From Croceimicrobium sp965656185 (GTDB taxonomy: Bacteria > Bacteroidota > Bacteroidia > Flavobacteriales > Schleiferiaceae): DNA of 64,000 nt. The DNA lies in NCBI GenBank assembly GCA_965656185.1, contig CBFHJH010000003.1, positions 118,148 through 182,147 of the forward strand, in the 5' to 3' direction. The notes below the pieces were generated by a model. The model saw nothing but the letters and a program-made list of their open reading frames with translations, made no database searches and was not told the origin of the DNA. A program made the translations under genes and the position numbers. Shown here piece after piece: positions 33,932 through 44,197 of the stretch. Numbering within the stretch: position 1 is the stretch's first letter; each line of letters starts with the position of its first letter.

Positions 33932-34624
33932 GTGGTATCCTATCCTATTGAAAACTATATTGAAGAAACCGGTTGGCAAGATATCCTAGGAGATTACTGG
34001 GTAGATCCAGCCTTTCAAGAACTGTTAAAAAAATTGGAACTGCGCCAAAGTGAGGCTACAGTTTACCCTCCGGCAAGCCTGCGCTTCAAAGCCTTTGATT
34101 TATGTCCATTCCACCAAACCAAGGCCTTAATATTAGGGCAAGACCCTTACCATGGTGCAGGACAAGCGCATGGTCTTTCATTTTCGGTACCAATGGGGCA
34201 AAAATTACCACCAAGCCTGCGCAATATTTTTAAAGAATTAAAAAATGACCTCGATATTGAACCCGCATTTTCGGGTGATCTAAGTCCCTGGGCCGAGCAA
34301 GGCCTGCTGCTTCTTAATAGTAGTTTAAGCGTTGAAGAAGGAAAAGCCGGGGCTCATGCAAAATGGGGCTGGGAAGAATTTAGCGATTTCGTTATCAAAG
34401 CATTATCCGATAAAAAGGAAGCAATGGTATTCATACTCTGGGGGAATTGGGCTAAAAGTAAAATCCACCTTATCGATGCAGAAAAACATCTTGTCATCAG
34501 CTCGGCACACCCCTCACCGCTTTCGGCAAGGCATGGCTTTTTCGGCTCTAAGCCTTTTTCCCGTTGCAATGAATTCTTAAAGCAAAAGGACCGTAAAACC
34601 ATTAACTGGAAACTTCCTTGTTAA
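33932..34624 (+). CDS. ung: Uracil-DNA glycosylase
   Basis: A 230-residue family-1 UDG that removes uracil from DNA. The catalytic GQDPYHG motif (~70-76), AHGLSFSV, LLLNSSLSV and the C-terminal HPSPLSAR (H of the active site) are intact. Translation starts with GTG, and no better start is seen nearby. The stop overlaps the TTG start of the next gene by 7 nt. Confidence 0.96.
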   Translation: MVSYPIENYIEETGWQDILGDYWVDPAFQELLKKLELRQSEATVYPPASLRFKAFDLCPFHQTKALILGQDPYHGAGQAHGLSFSVPMGQKLPPSLRNIFKELKNDLDIEPAFSGDLSPWAEQGLLLLNSSLSVEEGKAGAHAKWGWEEFSDFVIKALSDKKEAMVFILWGNWAKSKIHLIDAEKHLVISSAHPSPLSARHGFFGSKPFSRCNEFLKQKDRKTINWKLPC

Positions 34625-36207
34625 AATATATCATCATAGCGATGGCCATTGCTTGGCCCTGTTTGGGCCAAGTTCAAGTAGAAAGCCCCCGAACCGAATG
34701 GGCTGAAGAAGCAAAGGCAATCCTTAGCAAGGATAGCCTGGGCCAAACCCTCCCCTCGGCTTGGCGCACTAAGATGCAAAAAGCCGGTTTTTGGCTTTGT
34801 AGTTATCGTGATTCCGTTCTATACACTGGAGCTAAACTTAAGGTGGGAGAAATTATTCTTGATAATAGGAAAAACTCTGCCAAAGATCTGGTACTTAATC
34901 AATCTAATTGGCAAAGTTTACTGGAGAAGAGTCTTCAATTTGAGGCCGACCAAGGCTACCCCTTTGCTAGTATCGAAATAGAATCTTATTTAATTCGAGA
35001 AGAGCAGTTGTACGCCCAGGCCACAGTAAATAAAGGGCCTTATTTGAGTTTCGACTCTCTGGTCGTTTTAGGTTACGAAAAGGTGAGTCCGCGTTTATTG
35101 TGTTATGAAATCGACTGGCAAAAAGGCCGAGCCTACTCCGATCGGTATTTAGAAGATTTGGAGAAAAACTTAAATGCCAGTGAATACCTCAGCGCTAGCC
35201 GTCCACCTGCCGTAGCCTTCTATGCCGATCAAAGTCACGTCTACCTCTACCTTCAAAAACGACAATCGAATCAGGTAAGCGGAATCGTAGGGCTCAATAC
35301 CGAGGCCGAGGGTGAGACAACCTTAAACGGAGATTTTAAGCTAAACTTGTTAAACACCTTCGACCGTGGTGAGTCGATCGGCTTACGTTGGCGTAGTCCT
35401 ACCAGCGATGTGCAGGATTTTTCCTTGCAATTTGCTTACCCCTATCTATGGGGGAGCCCAATTGGTATTAGCACCGATTTTAGCCTGTTTAGGCAAGACA
35501 GCAGTTTTATAAGGCGAGAATTTGGCTTAGGCCTTAATTACCGCTTGGCCTATCAAGCCTTTTTTGACCTTGGCTTTAACTATAAATCCTCCAATGCGCT
35601 CAATGATGCAAGCGATCAGTTCCAAGCCTTGGGCGATTACGAAAACCTAGGTCTTAATTTAGGCTTTCGCCTGATCCGACTTGACCAAAGGATCGTAGCC
35701 CAGCAAGGCTATGCTATCATGCTCAATTTAGGCAGCGGCCAGCGACAAGCCCAAGGTGAAGAATGGCAGCAATATTCATGGCAGGGCGAATTTGCCTATT
35801 ATCAGAAAATGGGGTCACGCTTGGTCTGGCATCAAAACTTCAGCTCGGCCGGTTTAGGAGGCTCCCCTCTCTTTGAAAATGAACTAGAGCGCCTGGGAGG
35901 TATAAACAGTCTGAGAGGTTTTAATGAATTGAGCCTTTTTTCCAATGCCTACGGATTAGCCAGAAATGAATTGCGGTATATGCTGGGGCCATTCGATTAC
36001 CTCTGTTTGTTTTTTGATGGTGCCTACAGTCAAAAGCGAGTCTTAGATGGTTTATCCGAAGATTTCCACAGCGGCTGGGGTGCCGGGATTAACTTTCAAA
36101 CTAATGGAGGTATTTTTTCGTTATTCCTGGCAGTGGGGCAAAGTAATGAGGCTTCTTACGACTATCGCAGCACCAAAGTGCACTTGTCGTATGTAAACAG
36201 CTTTTAA
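34618..36207 (+). CDS. BamA/TamA-like outer-membrane protein
   Basis: A 529-residue protein with signal peptide (~1-17, CLGQ), two POTRA-like periplasmic repeats (~30-200; LIREEQLYAQATVNKGPYLSFDSLVVLG) and a 16-strand surface-antigen barrel containing the SLRGF loop motif (GGINSLRGFNELS). It starts with TTG inside ung. It is shorter than BamA (fewer POTRA domains) and more like a TamA or Omp85-related exporter. Role and substrate unknown. Confidence 0.8.
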   Translation: MLKYIIIAMAIAWPCLGQVQVESPRTEWAEEAKAILSKDSLGQTLPSAWRTKMQKAGFWLCSYRDSVLYTGAKLKVGEIILDNRKNSAKDLVLNQSNWQSLLEKSLQFEADQGYPFASIEIESYLIREEQLYAQATVNKGPYLSFDSLVVLGYEKVSPRLLCYEIDWQKGRAYSDRYLEDLEKNLNASEYLSASRPPAVAFYADQSHVYLYLQKRQSNQVSGIVGLNTEAEGETTLNGDFKLNLLNTFDRGESIGLRWRSPTSDVQDFSLQFAYPYLWGSPIGISTDFSLFRQDSSFIRREFGLGLNYRLAYQAFFDLGFNYKSSNALNDASDQFQALGDYENLGLNLGFRLIRLDQRIVAQQGYAIMLNLGSGQRQAQGEEWQQYSWQGEFAYYQKMGSRLVWHQNFSSAGLGGSPLFENELERLGGINSLRGFNELSLFSNAYGLARNELRYMLGPFDYLCLFFDGAYSQKRVLDGLSEDFHSGWGAGINFQTNGGIFSLFLAVGQSNEASYDYRSTKVHLSYVNSF

Positions 36208-36234
36208 GCCCCGGCTTTTTCTTTAATTTGTACT

Positions 36235-37352
36235 ATGCGTAGAGCGATACTTTTAGGATTTCTATTCAGCGCTTTTTGGACCTGTCGAGGGCCGGAGGGA
36301 CTGCAGACCAATAATCTATCCTACCTCTACAACGACCAAGAAATGGCGCTTCGGCCCCACTTTCNNNNNNNNNNNNNNNNNNNNNNNNNNNNNNNNNNNN
36401 NNNNNNNNNNNNNNNNNNNNNNNNNNNNNNNNNNNNNNNNNNNNNNNNNNNNNNNNNNNNNNNGTTGGAAAGGGATAACCTCAACAATGGTAATTACTTC
36501 TCTCTAAGGGATACTGGAGGCGCCATCATTTATAAAAACCATATACCACCCCAGGTTCCATTCCAATTAGAGCACAGCCTTTTAAAACCTAAATTCTTCT
36601 ACGTAAGTTATTACCAAAGGGATTTCCCACTCGCCCTCCCCCCTTATTCTTCGCGCGAAAGCGAATCTTTCGACATTGAGCCTGACACCACTTTCAAAGT
36701 TCCAGCCGATTCTGTTTTGGCCTTAAAGGCACCGGGCTTCTATCACTTTCGCTTAGACACGTCGCAATGGTCTGGTTTTACACTATACAGTTTCTACGAC
36801 CATTTCCCTTTGGTGGGCGATCATGCGGATATGGCCAAACCACTGCGCTATTTAACTACTCAATCTGAGTATGAGGAGCTGCAAGCGCTGATGGATAAAC
36901 CCGATAAATTACGCGATTGGATCGATGATTTTTGGATTCGCAAAGCGGGGAATGCACAGCGGGCTAGGGATATGCTGCGAACCTATTACGAGAGAGTGGA
37001 AGCGGCCAATCGCTTTTTCTCTTCTTACCACGAAGGCTGGAAAACCGATCGTGGTATCTTATACATCATTTACGGTCCGCCCAATAAAGTCTACCGTTCC
37101 AGTGCAGGAGAAGCATGGGTTTATGGAAATGAAAGCTCAGGTTTATCCTATTATTTCAATTTCATCCGATTGGATAATCCTTTTAGCGACAACGATTTCG
37201 AACTAGAACGAAGTGCCCAATACCGTTATGGCTGGGGTCAGGCAGTTGAAGCTTGGCGACGCGGACATATTTATAACTCCAAGGACATTAGGAGAGAACA
37301 AGATGACTACGACCAACTCCAATATCGAAGCCGAACTCCTATGTGGTATTAG
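36235..37352 (+). CDS. GWxTD-domain protein, interrupted by a scaffold gap
   Basis: The first 43 residues (signal-peptide-like MRRAILLGFLFSAFWTC) precede 99 N; ~296 residues follow the gap. The C-terminal part has the Bacteroidota GWxTD motif EGWKTDRGILYIIYGPPN and WVYG. The reading frames on the two sides do not join if the gap is taken as 99 bp, so this length is not real. The 3' end overlaps rlmB by 50 nt. Function of GWxTD proteins is unknown; they are envelope-associated. Confidence 0.75.
36365..36463. other. Assembly gap (99 N)
   Basis: A run of 99 unknown bases inside the GWxTD-domain gene, identical in length to the gap at 11482-11580. Confidence 0.97.
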
Positions 37353-38070
37353 GCCTTTGCTAGAAGCCATTGAGGCGGGCAAAGAAATCGATAAGATTTA
37401 CATCCAAAAGAACTTAAAAGGCAATCTGTTTAAGGAGCTGTGGGGCGAAATCAAAACCCATAAATTAGCTTATACGGTAGTCCCTAAAAGCAGACTGGAT
37501 AAATTTACTCGCAAAAATCATCAAGGAGTGGTGGCTACTCTATCGGTAGTACAAAGTGTAGATTTAAAAGAAATCGTTCAAGCCACCTTCGAAAAAGGGG
37601 AAGATCCCTTGATCGTAATTTTAGATCGCGTTTCTGATGTTCGCAATCTCGGGGCTATTGCCAGAACCGCCGATGCAGTAGGAGCGCATGCCTTAGTAAC
37701 TACTTTACGTAATTCGGCCGCATTTAACCTCGATGCGATGAAAGCTTCGGCTGGAGCTTTACACCACCTGCCCGTTTGCAAAGAAAGTAACCTGAATGAA
37801 ACAGTGACCTGGCTCCAAATGAGTGGTATTCGAGTTATCGCCTGTAGCGAAAAGACCAATGCGCTGCATTACCAAAGTGACCTAAAAGGTCCCCTAGCCA
37901 TAATAATGGGATCTGAAGATAAAGGCGTAGCTCCGGAAAGATTAAAAGCATCGGACGCCGTGATTAAATTACCGATGTTGGGTAAAGTAGGATCGCTCAA
38001 TGTCTCGGTGGCGGCCGGCGCAGTTCTTTATGAGGTAAACCGACAACGTAATTTATCTGAGCTTCAATAA
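37303..38070 (+). CDS. rlmB: 23S rRNA (guanosine-2'-O-)-methyltransferase
   Basis: A 255-residue SPOUT/TrmH-family methyltransferase. The N-terminal RNA-binding L30e-like domain starts ELLCGIRPLLEAIEAGKEI. The C-terminal SPOUT domain has LDRVSDVRNLGAIARTA (motif 1 Asn-x-x-x-x-x-Arg), IIMGSEDKGV (motif 2) and LPMLGKVGSLNVSVAAG (motif 3). The start is the ATG at 37303, preceded by a GGAGAGAACAAG stretch with an unusually good ribosome-binding site. It overlaps the GWxTD gene by 50 nt. Confidence 0.93.
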   Translation: MTTTNSNIEAELLCGIRPLLEAIEAGKEIDKIYIQKNLKGNLFKELWGEIKTHKLAYTVVPKSRLDKFTRKNHQGVVATLSVVQSVDLKEIVQATFEKGEDPLIVILDRVSDVRNLGAIARTADAVGAHALVTTLRNSAAFNLDAMKASAGALHHLPVCKESNLNETVTWLQMSGIRVIACSEKTNALHYQSDLKGPLAIIMGSEDKGVAPERLKASDAVIKLPMLGKVGSLNVSVAAGAVLYEVNRQRNLSELQ

Positions 38071-38113
38071 AGGCTTATTATCCATGTAGGCTACGGTAAG
38101 TAAATAATTGTAG

Positions 38114-38121
38114 TAGATTTG
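38114..38121 (+). promoter_or_regulatory. Candidate Bacteroidota -7 box (TAGATTTG)
   Basis: An exact TAnnTTTG match 29 nt before the ATG of the large T9SS gene at 38151. Confidence 0.4.
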
Positions 38122-38150
38122 AATAATCTGTTTTGCTAAATTCCTACCTG

Positions 38151-41100
38151 ATGCGCTATTTCTTAGTCCTGCTCAATCTCATTTTATTTTCAAATTTTTT
38201 ACTGTCTCAGGCCATGAGCCTACAGACAGAAAACTTAATTGGTCTTGGGAATAGTGGCCGAAATATTCTGGAAAAGGTTTTAGAAACGCCCAATGGAGAA
38301 GTGCTAAGCATGGGGCATTTTCGCTCCTTTTTAGATTTTGACCCCGATACTAGTTTTCAAGGACAAGCCTTTCAAAAGACCAAGGATGATGCCCCTCGTG
38401 ACATGGAAGAGCCTTTTCTTCTATGGCTCGACCAAGACGGGAATTACCTTCGAAAAAAACATTTCCACAGCAGTGGTTTTAGCCGCTTTGCCGATATCGA
38501 ACAAGATTCTTTAGGTAATCTGTATCTGGCAGGTTATTTCTTAGAAGAAATCGTTCTAGACTCTAATGCCAGCGATGGAATAGTCGGTGGAAACTCTGGA
38601 GTCTATAAACTTTTAATTTTCAAGCTTAATCCGCAAGGGGACCTACTATGGCGTAAAGCTTATTATAATGGCAATTCCACTTTTGAAGCGAAGGACATCG
38701 AGTTAGATGCGAACGGCAACCTTTTGGTCGTTGGTCAATATTGGGGAAGCAACAATCTTGGTAATGGTTTTTCCCTTAACAACCCTAACCCGGGACATAC
38801 AGCTGGTGCCCTTTTGGTAAATGCCCAAAATGGAAATACCATGGATGTATGGGCAACCTCTGGCGGTCTCTCCTATTTTGAAAAGGTCAAGGTTTCCAGT
38901 CATAATGACTATTACTTTATGGGGAACTTCGCCGATTCTATAGCCCTTGGCAATGCCAATTTTCACCAAAACCTACTGGGTTCGATCATCTATAAAGTAA
39001 AAAATCATCAACTAAAATGGGAGCTTGCTTTGGACGGACGAATCTACCTTCAAAATATGGCTTTGGACCACGATTCGCTACTTAGCTTAACCGGCGTTTT
39101 TAAAGGAGCGGTAAGCTTCGACCCATCCGGCCAAAGTCCCGCCTTAAATACTGGATCATTAAACAGTCAAGCTTGTGCTCTAGTACAATACGACAGTGCC
39201 GGTGTATTTAAATGGAATAAACTCATTGGTAAAAATTCGGTCGATCGCACCAATTTCCTCTACCTGGACCAGGATACCCTTTGGCTTGGCTTGCGCTATG
39301 ATCGTGCCTTTACTTTTACCGATCAAGGTGTCTTACATACAATCGGTCATTACCATGCGGACGATGCATTGCTCATGGGTTTTAGAAAAGGCTCAGGAAA
39401 TTACTTGCGTTCGATGGAAATTTCAGGACCGAAGAGCGATGAAATTAATGATATGGCGGTCTTTAGCAATAACCAGCATTTCTATGTGGGCTATTACGAA
39501 GACAGTGTGTGGACTGCCTCAGCTCCAAATCAGGTGCATCAAAAAGATTACTTTCAAGAGACGAATCAAAACTCCCTTTGGCTTAAAGGCCGAAGCCAAA
39601 TCGATACCTTATGGGGCTTACAGAATATCCGAGCCAATGCCAAAGAGTTCAGATCTTCATTTATCCTGAACTCCAATACCATAATTGCTGCTGGACACTT
39701 TCAAGATCAAATCAATTTTGTCGGTGCTGCAGAAAAGCCTACAGTTAAAAGTCCAGTGAAGGGAATTGCGGGAAATAATGATTTAAGGGATGCTTTTTTA
39801 GTTTCCTACTCGCCTCAGTTCAAAGTGAAATGGCATCGCGAATTCCTGAGCAAAGGACAGACTTATGTGATTGGCACAGATCACGATAGTTCCGGAAATA
39901 TTTATCTAGCATTAAGCTATACACTTGAATTGAAATTCGAAGATAGCCAGGGCCAAAAGATCAGTTTAAGTGAAAACAAATCTCTCAATGGCACTGGTCG
40001 AGGGCAAACAGTAGTCTTCAAATACGATGCCTTAGGAAATCTACTCTGGCACAAGAAAATCAATGGTGGTAATTATTTCCCTCAAGTGGCGAGTTTAGAT
40101 GTGAATGACCAAGGCGAAGTGTTATTAGCCGGTAAATTTTACCAGAGTTTAGCCATCGTAGGTAATTACACCTCTTCTACTGGAGGCAGCACCAGAGGAT
40201 TCTTTGCGAAACTAAACTCTAACGGCACTGGACTTTGGCAAAAAGTATTAGAGGGCAGTAGAAATGTGGAGTGCTTTGCTATTGCCTTAAGCGACTCTGG
40301 GCATTTTTATGTTAGCGGTCAATTTTCGGGAACAGTTGATTTTGACCCAGGAAGTGGTAGCCAAAATTTGAGCTCTTACAGTTTGAGCGCCAATAGCTTT
40401 TTTCAGAAATACAGCACTAGTGGCCAAATGCTCTACACCAAAGCCTACAATACCGCTGGCACCCGAAGAATTAAAGAGGTACGTGCTATTGCCGAAGGTG
40501 AAGCGGGTGCAGTGTATTTAAACGGAGTGTTTTTCTCCCAACTTCGCTTCGACCCCAATGACCCCTACATTTTCCCCACTGGATATCAAGATCTATACCT
40601 ACTTAAATATGACCATAACGGAAACCTTAAATGGGTGAAAAACAACGGTTTAAGTCAATCCAATACCCATGTCACTGATCTGGTTTTTAAAGATTCGTTG
40701 CTGGTTCAATCCATTGTTAGTTCTGGCATCTTCAATGCTACGGCCGATACGCTAGTTCTTGCCCCGCTGGATTCTAATATTTATGGTCGTGGCAATATGC
40801 TGGTTCAGGTTTTAGATACCGGTGGTCAAGCAAGGTCTGGCTATCGATACCATTATTCCTCAGATCAAGTGGTAAACGGAACCTCCGACCTTTCGAATTA
40901 CAGCTTTCATGGGTTTAACCTTGATTACAACTATAATTCGGTCTTGGTATCCGGTTCCTACCGCTACGCTAATGACAGTACTAAAAACCGACTAAACCGC
41001 AGACCGGACGGGGTTTTTGACGCATGCATCGCGCGGCTCAAAATCGGCCCAATATGCAGCTACAACGATAGTATCGTGGTAACAGTTTGTGATAGCAACG

Positions 41101-41660
41101 ACATCCTCAATTTTCCTCCAAACTCTTATATAACTGCCAATGGCTGCGATTCTTTGATCATCCCTTCCTATCTGTGGGATACGGTAGACCTAGGCCTCAA
41201 CGTCTACCCAACTTCTGCCCTGTCATTAGATAGCAATGCCCTTTACCAGTGGTTGGATTGTGATGGTGGATTCAGCCCGTTGAATGGCGCCAATACAGCT
41301 AGCTTTAGCCCCAGTAATTCTGGCTATTATGCTCTGGAGTTAATCTCACCCAACGGATGTACAGACACCACCGAATGCGTTTTTATCGGAGTATTAGATC
41401 ATGCGGATGATAAGCTTGATAGTGAGCTTACAATTTACCCTAATCCCATCAGCTCAGGACCTTTAAATATTCAATTTCCTGACCAAGCGGCCTATCGATT
41501 TCTCATCTTGAATAAAAGTGGCGAACTGGTATTAGAAAGAAACACTAGTGGCAGAAAAAGCTTAGCCTTAGACCTAGAACTGGCCAGGGGGATCTACTTG
41601 ATTTCCATTTATAACTTAAATGGCGAATTACTTATGACCGAAAAGCTTCTCAAGCTATAA
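38151..41660 (+). CDS. Large SBBP-like repeat surface protein with T9SS sorting domain
   Basis: A 1169-residue exported protein. Signal peptide MRYFLVLLNLILFSNFLLSQ. It has many repeats of the type YDxxGxxLW / DxxGNxxxxGxF (for example LNPQGDLLWRKAYY, LDANGNLLVVGQYW, YDALGNLLWHKKI, YDHNGNLKWVKN), an SBBP-type propeller. Residues ~1010-1080 hold a disulfide-rich segment (CDSNDI, NGCDSLI, NGCTDTTEC), and the last ~75 residues are a T9SS sorting domain (LTIYPNPISSGPLNIQFPD). An ATG six codons upstream (38133) is possible but gives a worse signal peptide. Confidence 0.85.
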   Translation: MRYFLVLLNLILFSNFLLSQAMSLQTENLIGLGNSGRNILEKVLETPNGEVLSMGHFRSFLDFDPDTSFQGQAFQKTKDDAPRDMEEPFLLWLDQDGNYLRKKHFHSSGFSRFADIEQDSLGNLYLAGYFLEEIVLDSNASDGIVGGNSGVYKLLIFKLNPQGDLLWRKAYYNGNSTFEAKDIELDANGNLLVVGQYWGSNNLGNGFSLNNPNPGHTAGALLVNAQNGNTMDVWATSGGLSYFEKVKVSSHNDYYFMGNFADSIALGNANFHQNLLGSIIYKVKNHQLKWELALDGRIYLQNMALDHDSLLSLTGVFKGAVSFDPSGQSPALNTGSLNSQACALVQYDSAGVFKWNKLIGKNSVDRTNFLYLDQDTLWLGLRYDRAFTFTDQGVLHTIGHYHADDALLMGFRKGSGNYLRSMEISGPKSDEINDMAVFSNNQHFYVGYYEDSVWTASAPNQVHQKDYFQETNQNSLWLKGRSQIDTLWGLQNIRANAKEFRSSFILNSNTIIAAGHFQDQINFVGAAEKPTVKSPVKGIAGNNDLRDAFLVSYSPQFKVKWHREFLSKGQTYVIGTDHDSSGNIYLALSYTLELKFEDSQGQKISLSENKSLNGTGRGQTVVFKYDALGNLLWHKKINGGNYFPQVASLDVNDQGEVLLAGKFYQSLAIVGNYTSSTGGSTRGFFAKLNSNGTGLWQKVLEGSRNVECFAIALSDSGHFYVSGQFSGTVDFDPGSGSQNLSSYSLSANSFFQKYSTSGQMLYTKAYNTAGTRRIKEVRAIAEGEAGAVYLNGVFFSQLRFDPNDPYIFPTGYQDLYLLKYDHNGNLKWVKNNGLSQSNTHVTDLVFKDSLLVQSIVSSGIFNATADTLVLAPLDSNIYGRGNMLVQVLDTGGQARSGYRYHYSSDQVVNGTSDLSNYSFHGFNLDYNYNSVLVSGSYRYANDSTKNRLNRRPDGVFDACIARLKIGPICSYNDSIVVTVCDSNDILNFPPNSYITANGCDSLIIPSYLWDTVDLGLNVYPTSALSLDSNALYQWLDCDGGFSPLNGANTASFSPSNSGYYALELISPNGCTDTTECVFIGVLDHADDKLDSELTIYPNPISSGPLNIQFPDQAAYRFLILNKSGELVLERNTSGRKSLALDLELARGIYLISIYNLNGELLMTEKLLKL

Positions 41661-41739
41661 AATCGGGCACTTCTACTACGGTAAAATACCGCTACTCTAC
41701 AAAGGCCAAAGCACATGCCATTATGCTGAAAAGCATCCT

Positions 41740-41750
41740 TATCTTAGAGG
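41740..41750 (+). promoter_or_regulatory. TATCTTAGAGG motif ahead of the M1 peptidase gene
   Basis: An 11-nt element 14 nt before the ATG. It recurs exactly at 44175-44185, 12 nt before the next gene's ATG. It is close to, but not the same as, the TAnnTTTG box, so it may be a promoter variant or an RBS-type leader element. Confidence 0.3.
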
Positions 41751-41764
41751 CGTAAAACGACATT

Positions 41765-44164
41765 ATGCCTAAATACTTATTTTGGCTGATAGCCTTGGCA
41801 CCTATTCAATTAGTTGCCCAATTCAACTGCATGGAAACTAAGCAGGCCGCTCAGGGCCTCACCGGGATTAGCATCAATAACAATGCGAAGAGTGACAGCT
41901 TCGATATAAAGCACTATCACCTTAGTCTCGACCTTTATGGTATAGCGCAAAGCAGCAGCAATTTTAAGGCGGTGGCCGAAATCGATTTTGAAGCCAAGCT
42001 CAATGGAATAAACAAATTAAACCTAGATCTTTATAAGCTGCAGGTTGATAGCGTTCAATTATGGCGCAATGGCCAGAGCTCCACTGCTTTTAATTACAAC
42101 TACAACGACTCGCTTTTAGCCATTCAAGCAACGACGAATTACAATCAAGGGGATAGCGCTAAGGTAAAGATCTACTATAGTGGCAGCCCTCAAGGCGATC
42201 CGCTCAACTGGGGTGGATTTCACCGCCAATCGGGATATTACTACAATTTAGGGGTAGGTTTTGGCGCCAACCCTCACACTTACGGGAGGGCCTGGTTCCC
42301 TTGTTATGACAATTTCGTAGAGAAGTCCACTTATTCGATCAAGGTCTTGAGTAAAAGCCCTTTAAGCCCGCTTATCAGCGGGGATCAGATTACTAGGGTT
42401 CTCTCAGGCGACAGCCTAATTAGCGAAAGCCATTTAGAACAAGCGATTCCTACTTACTTGGTAAGTTTCGCCTTGGCGAATTACCAATATCTAAGCGATA
42501 CCCTTAATGCGAAAAATGGAACAGTAGACGTACTCTTGGCAGCAAAAGCAGCCGACACCACTGATCTCAAGGGTTCCTTCCAAAATTTAAAGCCTACTTT
42601 CCATGCTTTCGAAGATTACTTTGGCCCCTATCAATGGCCCCGAGTTGGCTATGCAGCCACTACGGTTGGCGCTATGGAGCATGCCACGAGTATTCATTAC
42701 CCCACGAGTTTAATAAACGGAAATCTCTCTGGAGAAGATATCATGGCACATGAGTTGGCTCACCATTGGTTTGGCAATTTGATAACCTGCGAAAGCTCGG
42801 ATGATATGTGGATCAATGAGGGCATGGCCGAGTTTTGCTCTCATCTTTATAAAGAGGCGGTGTATGGCCGTAGTGATTATGAAGGCACGGTAAAGGATAA
42901 TGCCTGGAAGGTACTGGAGCTTGCCGCCTCCAGAGATGGCAATCAGCACCGTCCACTTTTTGGCATGCCACACGAATACGTTTATGGTTATCACGTCTAT
43001 CAAAAGGGAGCGATGGTTGGCCATAACCTACGACATTACTTAGGCGACAGTCTTTTCTTCGGCTCTTTGCAGCAGCTGTTTCAGGATCACGCCTACGATA
43101 ATTTAAGTAGTGATGCGATGCGCGATGAAATGATTCGTATCAGTGGCAATACCGACCTTCAGGACTTTTGGCAAGATTGGATCTACGAAGCCGGTTACCC
43201 GCAATTCTCGGTAGAGGAATGGAACTATGCCGACCTGTTGCAAAGGTTAAGTCTAAAGCTAAAGCAACGCACCTACGCGGCTCCGAACTTCTTTAATTCA
43301 GTGCCGGTGGTGGTTACCTGCTTTGCTGCCGATGGCCGTAAGGAAACCTTTAGGCTTAACCACAGCGGTGAGATCAGTCAGCACCATGGTTTACTCCTTC
43401 CCTTTCGTCCGGTGGCGGTTTTAGCTTCTTATGATCCCAGTTTCTTAACGGCAACGGGGGTAGATCACATTAAAGTAGATCAAGCCGGCAGTTGGGCGGC
43501 GCCTTACGGCGGATGGACCATTAGCAGTACTAACTTTCAAGACACGGGTGCAGTAATCGTTATGCAGCATTTGGTGGCGCCACAAAAGGATAGTGCCAAT
43601 CCTTTCGACTTCAAACTATCCCAGCATCGTTATTTTACCTTGCAGCAACTTTATTATCAGAATACCAAGATCAAAGCAGAAGTGCGTTTCGATGGTAGCC
43701 TGCGGGGCCAAGACCAAGCACTCTTGCAAAATGGGAACGATAGTTTAAGCCTATTGTACCGGGCTAAAGGCAGTGATCAGTGGAATATTTACCCCTTCCA
43801 GACCAAGCAAGTAAGCAGTCCAAATTCCAAAATTGGTAGCTTCATTTTAGATACGGTATTAGATGGCGATTACTGTTTTGCCAATACCAAGGAAAGTTTA
43901 CAGACTTCCGATCAACTTCATTTTAGCAGCAGCCAATTTGAAATTTATCCCAATCCGGCCGATAAATTTATTCGGGTGCGCTACCTCGGCGAAGATCGAC
44001 CCACAACGCGTACCATCCTAATGAGTCGTGATGGTAAAGTGATCGCAGACACTAAGAATGTATTTAGTGGAGGCCGGGAGTTTACCCTTCGCTTTCCAGA
44101 CCTACCCAGCGGTCAGTACTTCCTGATTTTGAACGGGGAAAGTTTCCCAATCTTGATTAAGTAA
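41765..44164 (+). CDS. M1-family metallopeptidase with T9SS sorting domain
   Basis: A 799-residue secreted aminopeptidase. Signal peptide (~1-19). The peptidase has a GAMEH substrate motif (GAMEN in the standard family), the zinc-binding HELAH at 329-333 and the third zinc ligand E352 in WINEGMAEF, so it should be active. The C-terminal ~75 residues (FEIYPNPADKFIRVRYLG and GQYFLILNG) are a T9SS sorting domain. Confidence 0.93.
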   Translation: MPKYLFWLIALAPIQLVAQFNCMETKQAAQGLTGISINNNAKSDSFDIKHYHLSLDLYGIAQSSSNFKAVAEIDFEAKLNGINKLNLDLYKLQVDSVQLWRNGQSSTAFNYNYNDSLLAIQATTNYNQGDSAKVKIYYSGSPQGDPLNWGGFHRQSGYYYNLGVGFGANPHTYGRAWFPCYDNFVEKSTYSIKVLSKSPLSPLISGDQITRVLSGDSLISESHLEQAIPTYLVSFALANYQYLSDTLNAKNGTVDVLLAAKAADTTDLKGSFQNLKPTFHAFEDYFGPYQWPRVGYAATTVGAMEHATSIHYPTSLINGNLSGEDIMAHELAHHWFGNLITCESSDDMWINEGMAEFCSHLYKEAVYGRSDYEGTVKDNAWKVLELAASRDGNQHRPLFGMPHEYVYGYHVYQKGAMVGHNLRHYLGDSLFFGSLQQLFQDHAYDNLSSDAMRDEMIRISGNTDLQDFWQDWIYEAGYPQFSVEEWNYADLLQRLSLKLKQRTYAAPNFFNSVPVVVTCFAADGRKETFRLNHSGEISQHHGLLLPFRPVAVLASYDPSFLTATGVDHIKVDQAGSWAAPYGGWTISSTNFQDTGAVIVMQHLVAPQKDSANPFDFKLSQHRYFTLQQLYYQNTKIKAEVRFDGSLRGQDQALLQNGNDSLSLLYRAKGSDQWNIYPFQTKQVSSPNSKIGSFILDTVLDGDYCFANTKESLQTSDQLHFSSSQFEIYPNPADKFIRVRYLGEDRPTTRTILMSRDGKVIADTKNVFSGGREFTLRFPDLPSGQYFLILNGESFPILIK

Positions 44165-44174
44165 AGGGAATTTC

Positions 44175-44185
44175 TATCTTAGAGG
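44175..44185 (+). promoter_or_regulatory. TATCTTAGAGG motif, second copy
   Basis: An exact repeat of the element at 41740-41750, 12 nt before the ATG at 44198 and 10 nt after the M1 peptidase stop. Confidence 0.3.
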
Positions 44186-44197
44186 AAAATTGGAAGG

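Noticed and set aside
38151..41660. Repetitive protein could reflect DNA tandem repeats
   Set aside because: The repeats are at protein level (SBBP-type blades) and diverged in DNA; no tandem or direct DNA repeats are apparent.
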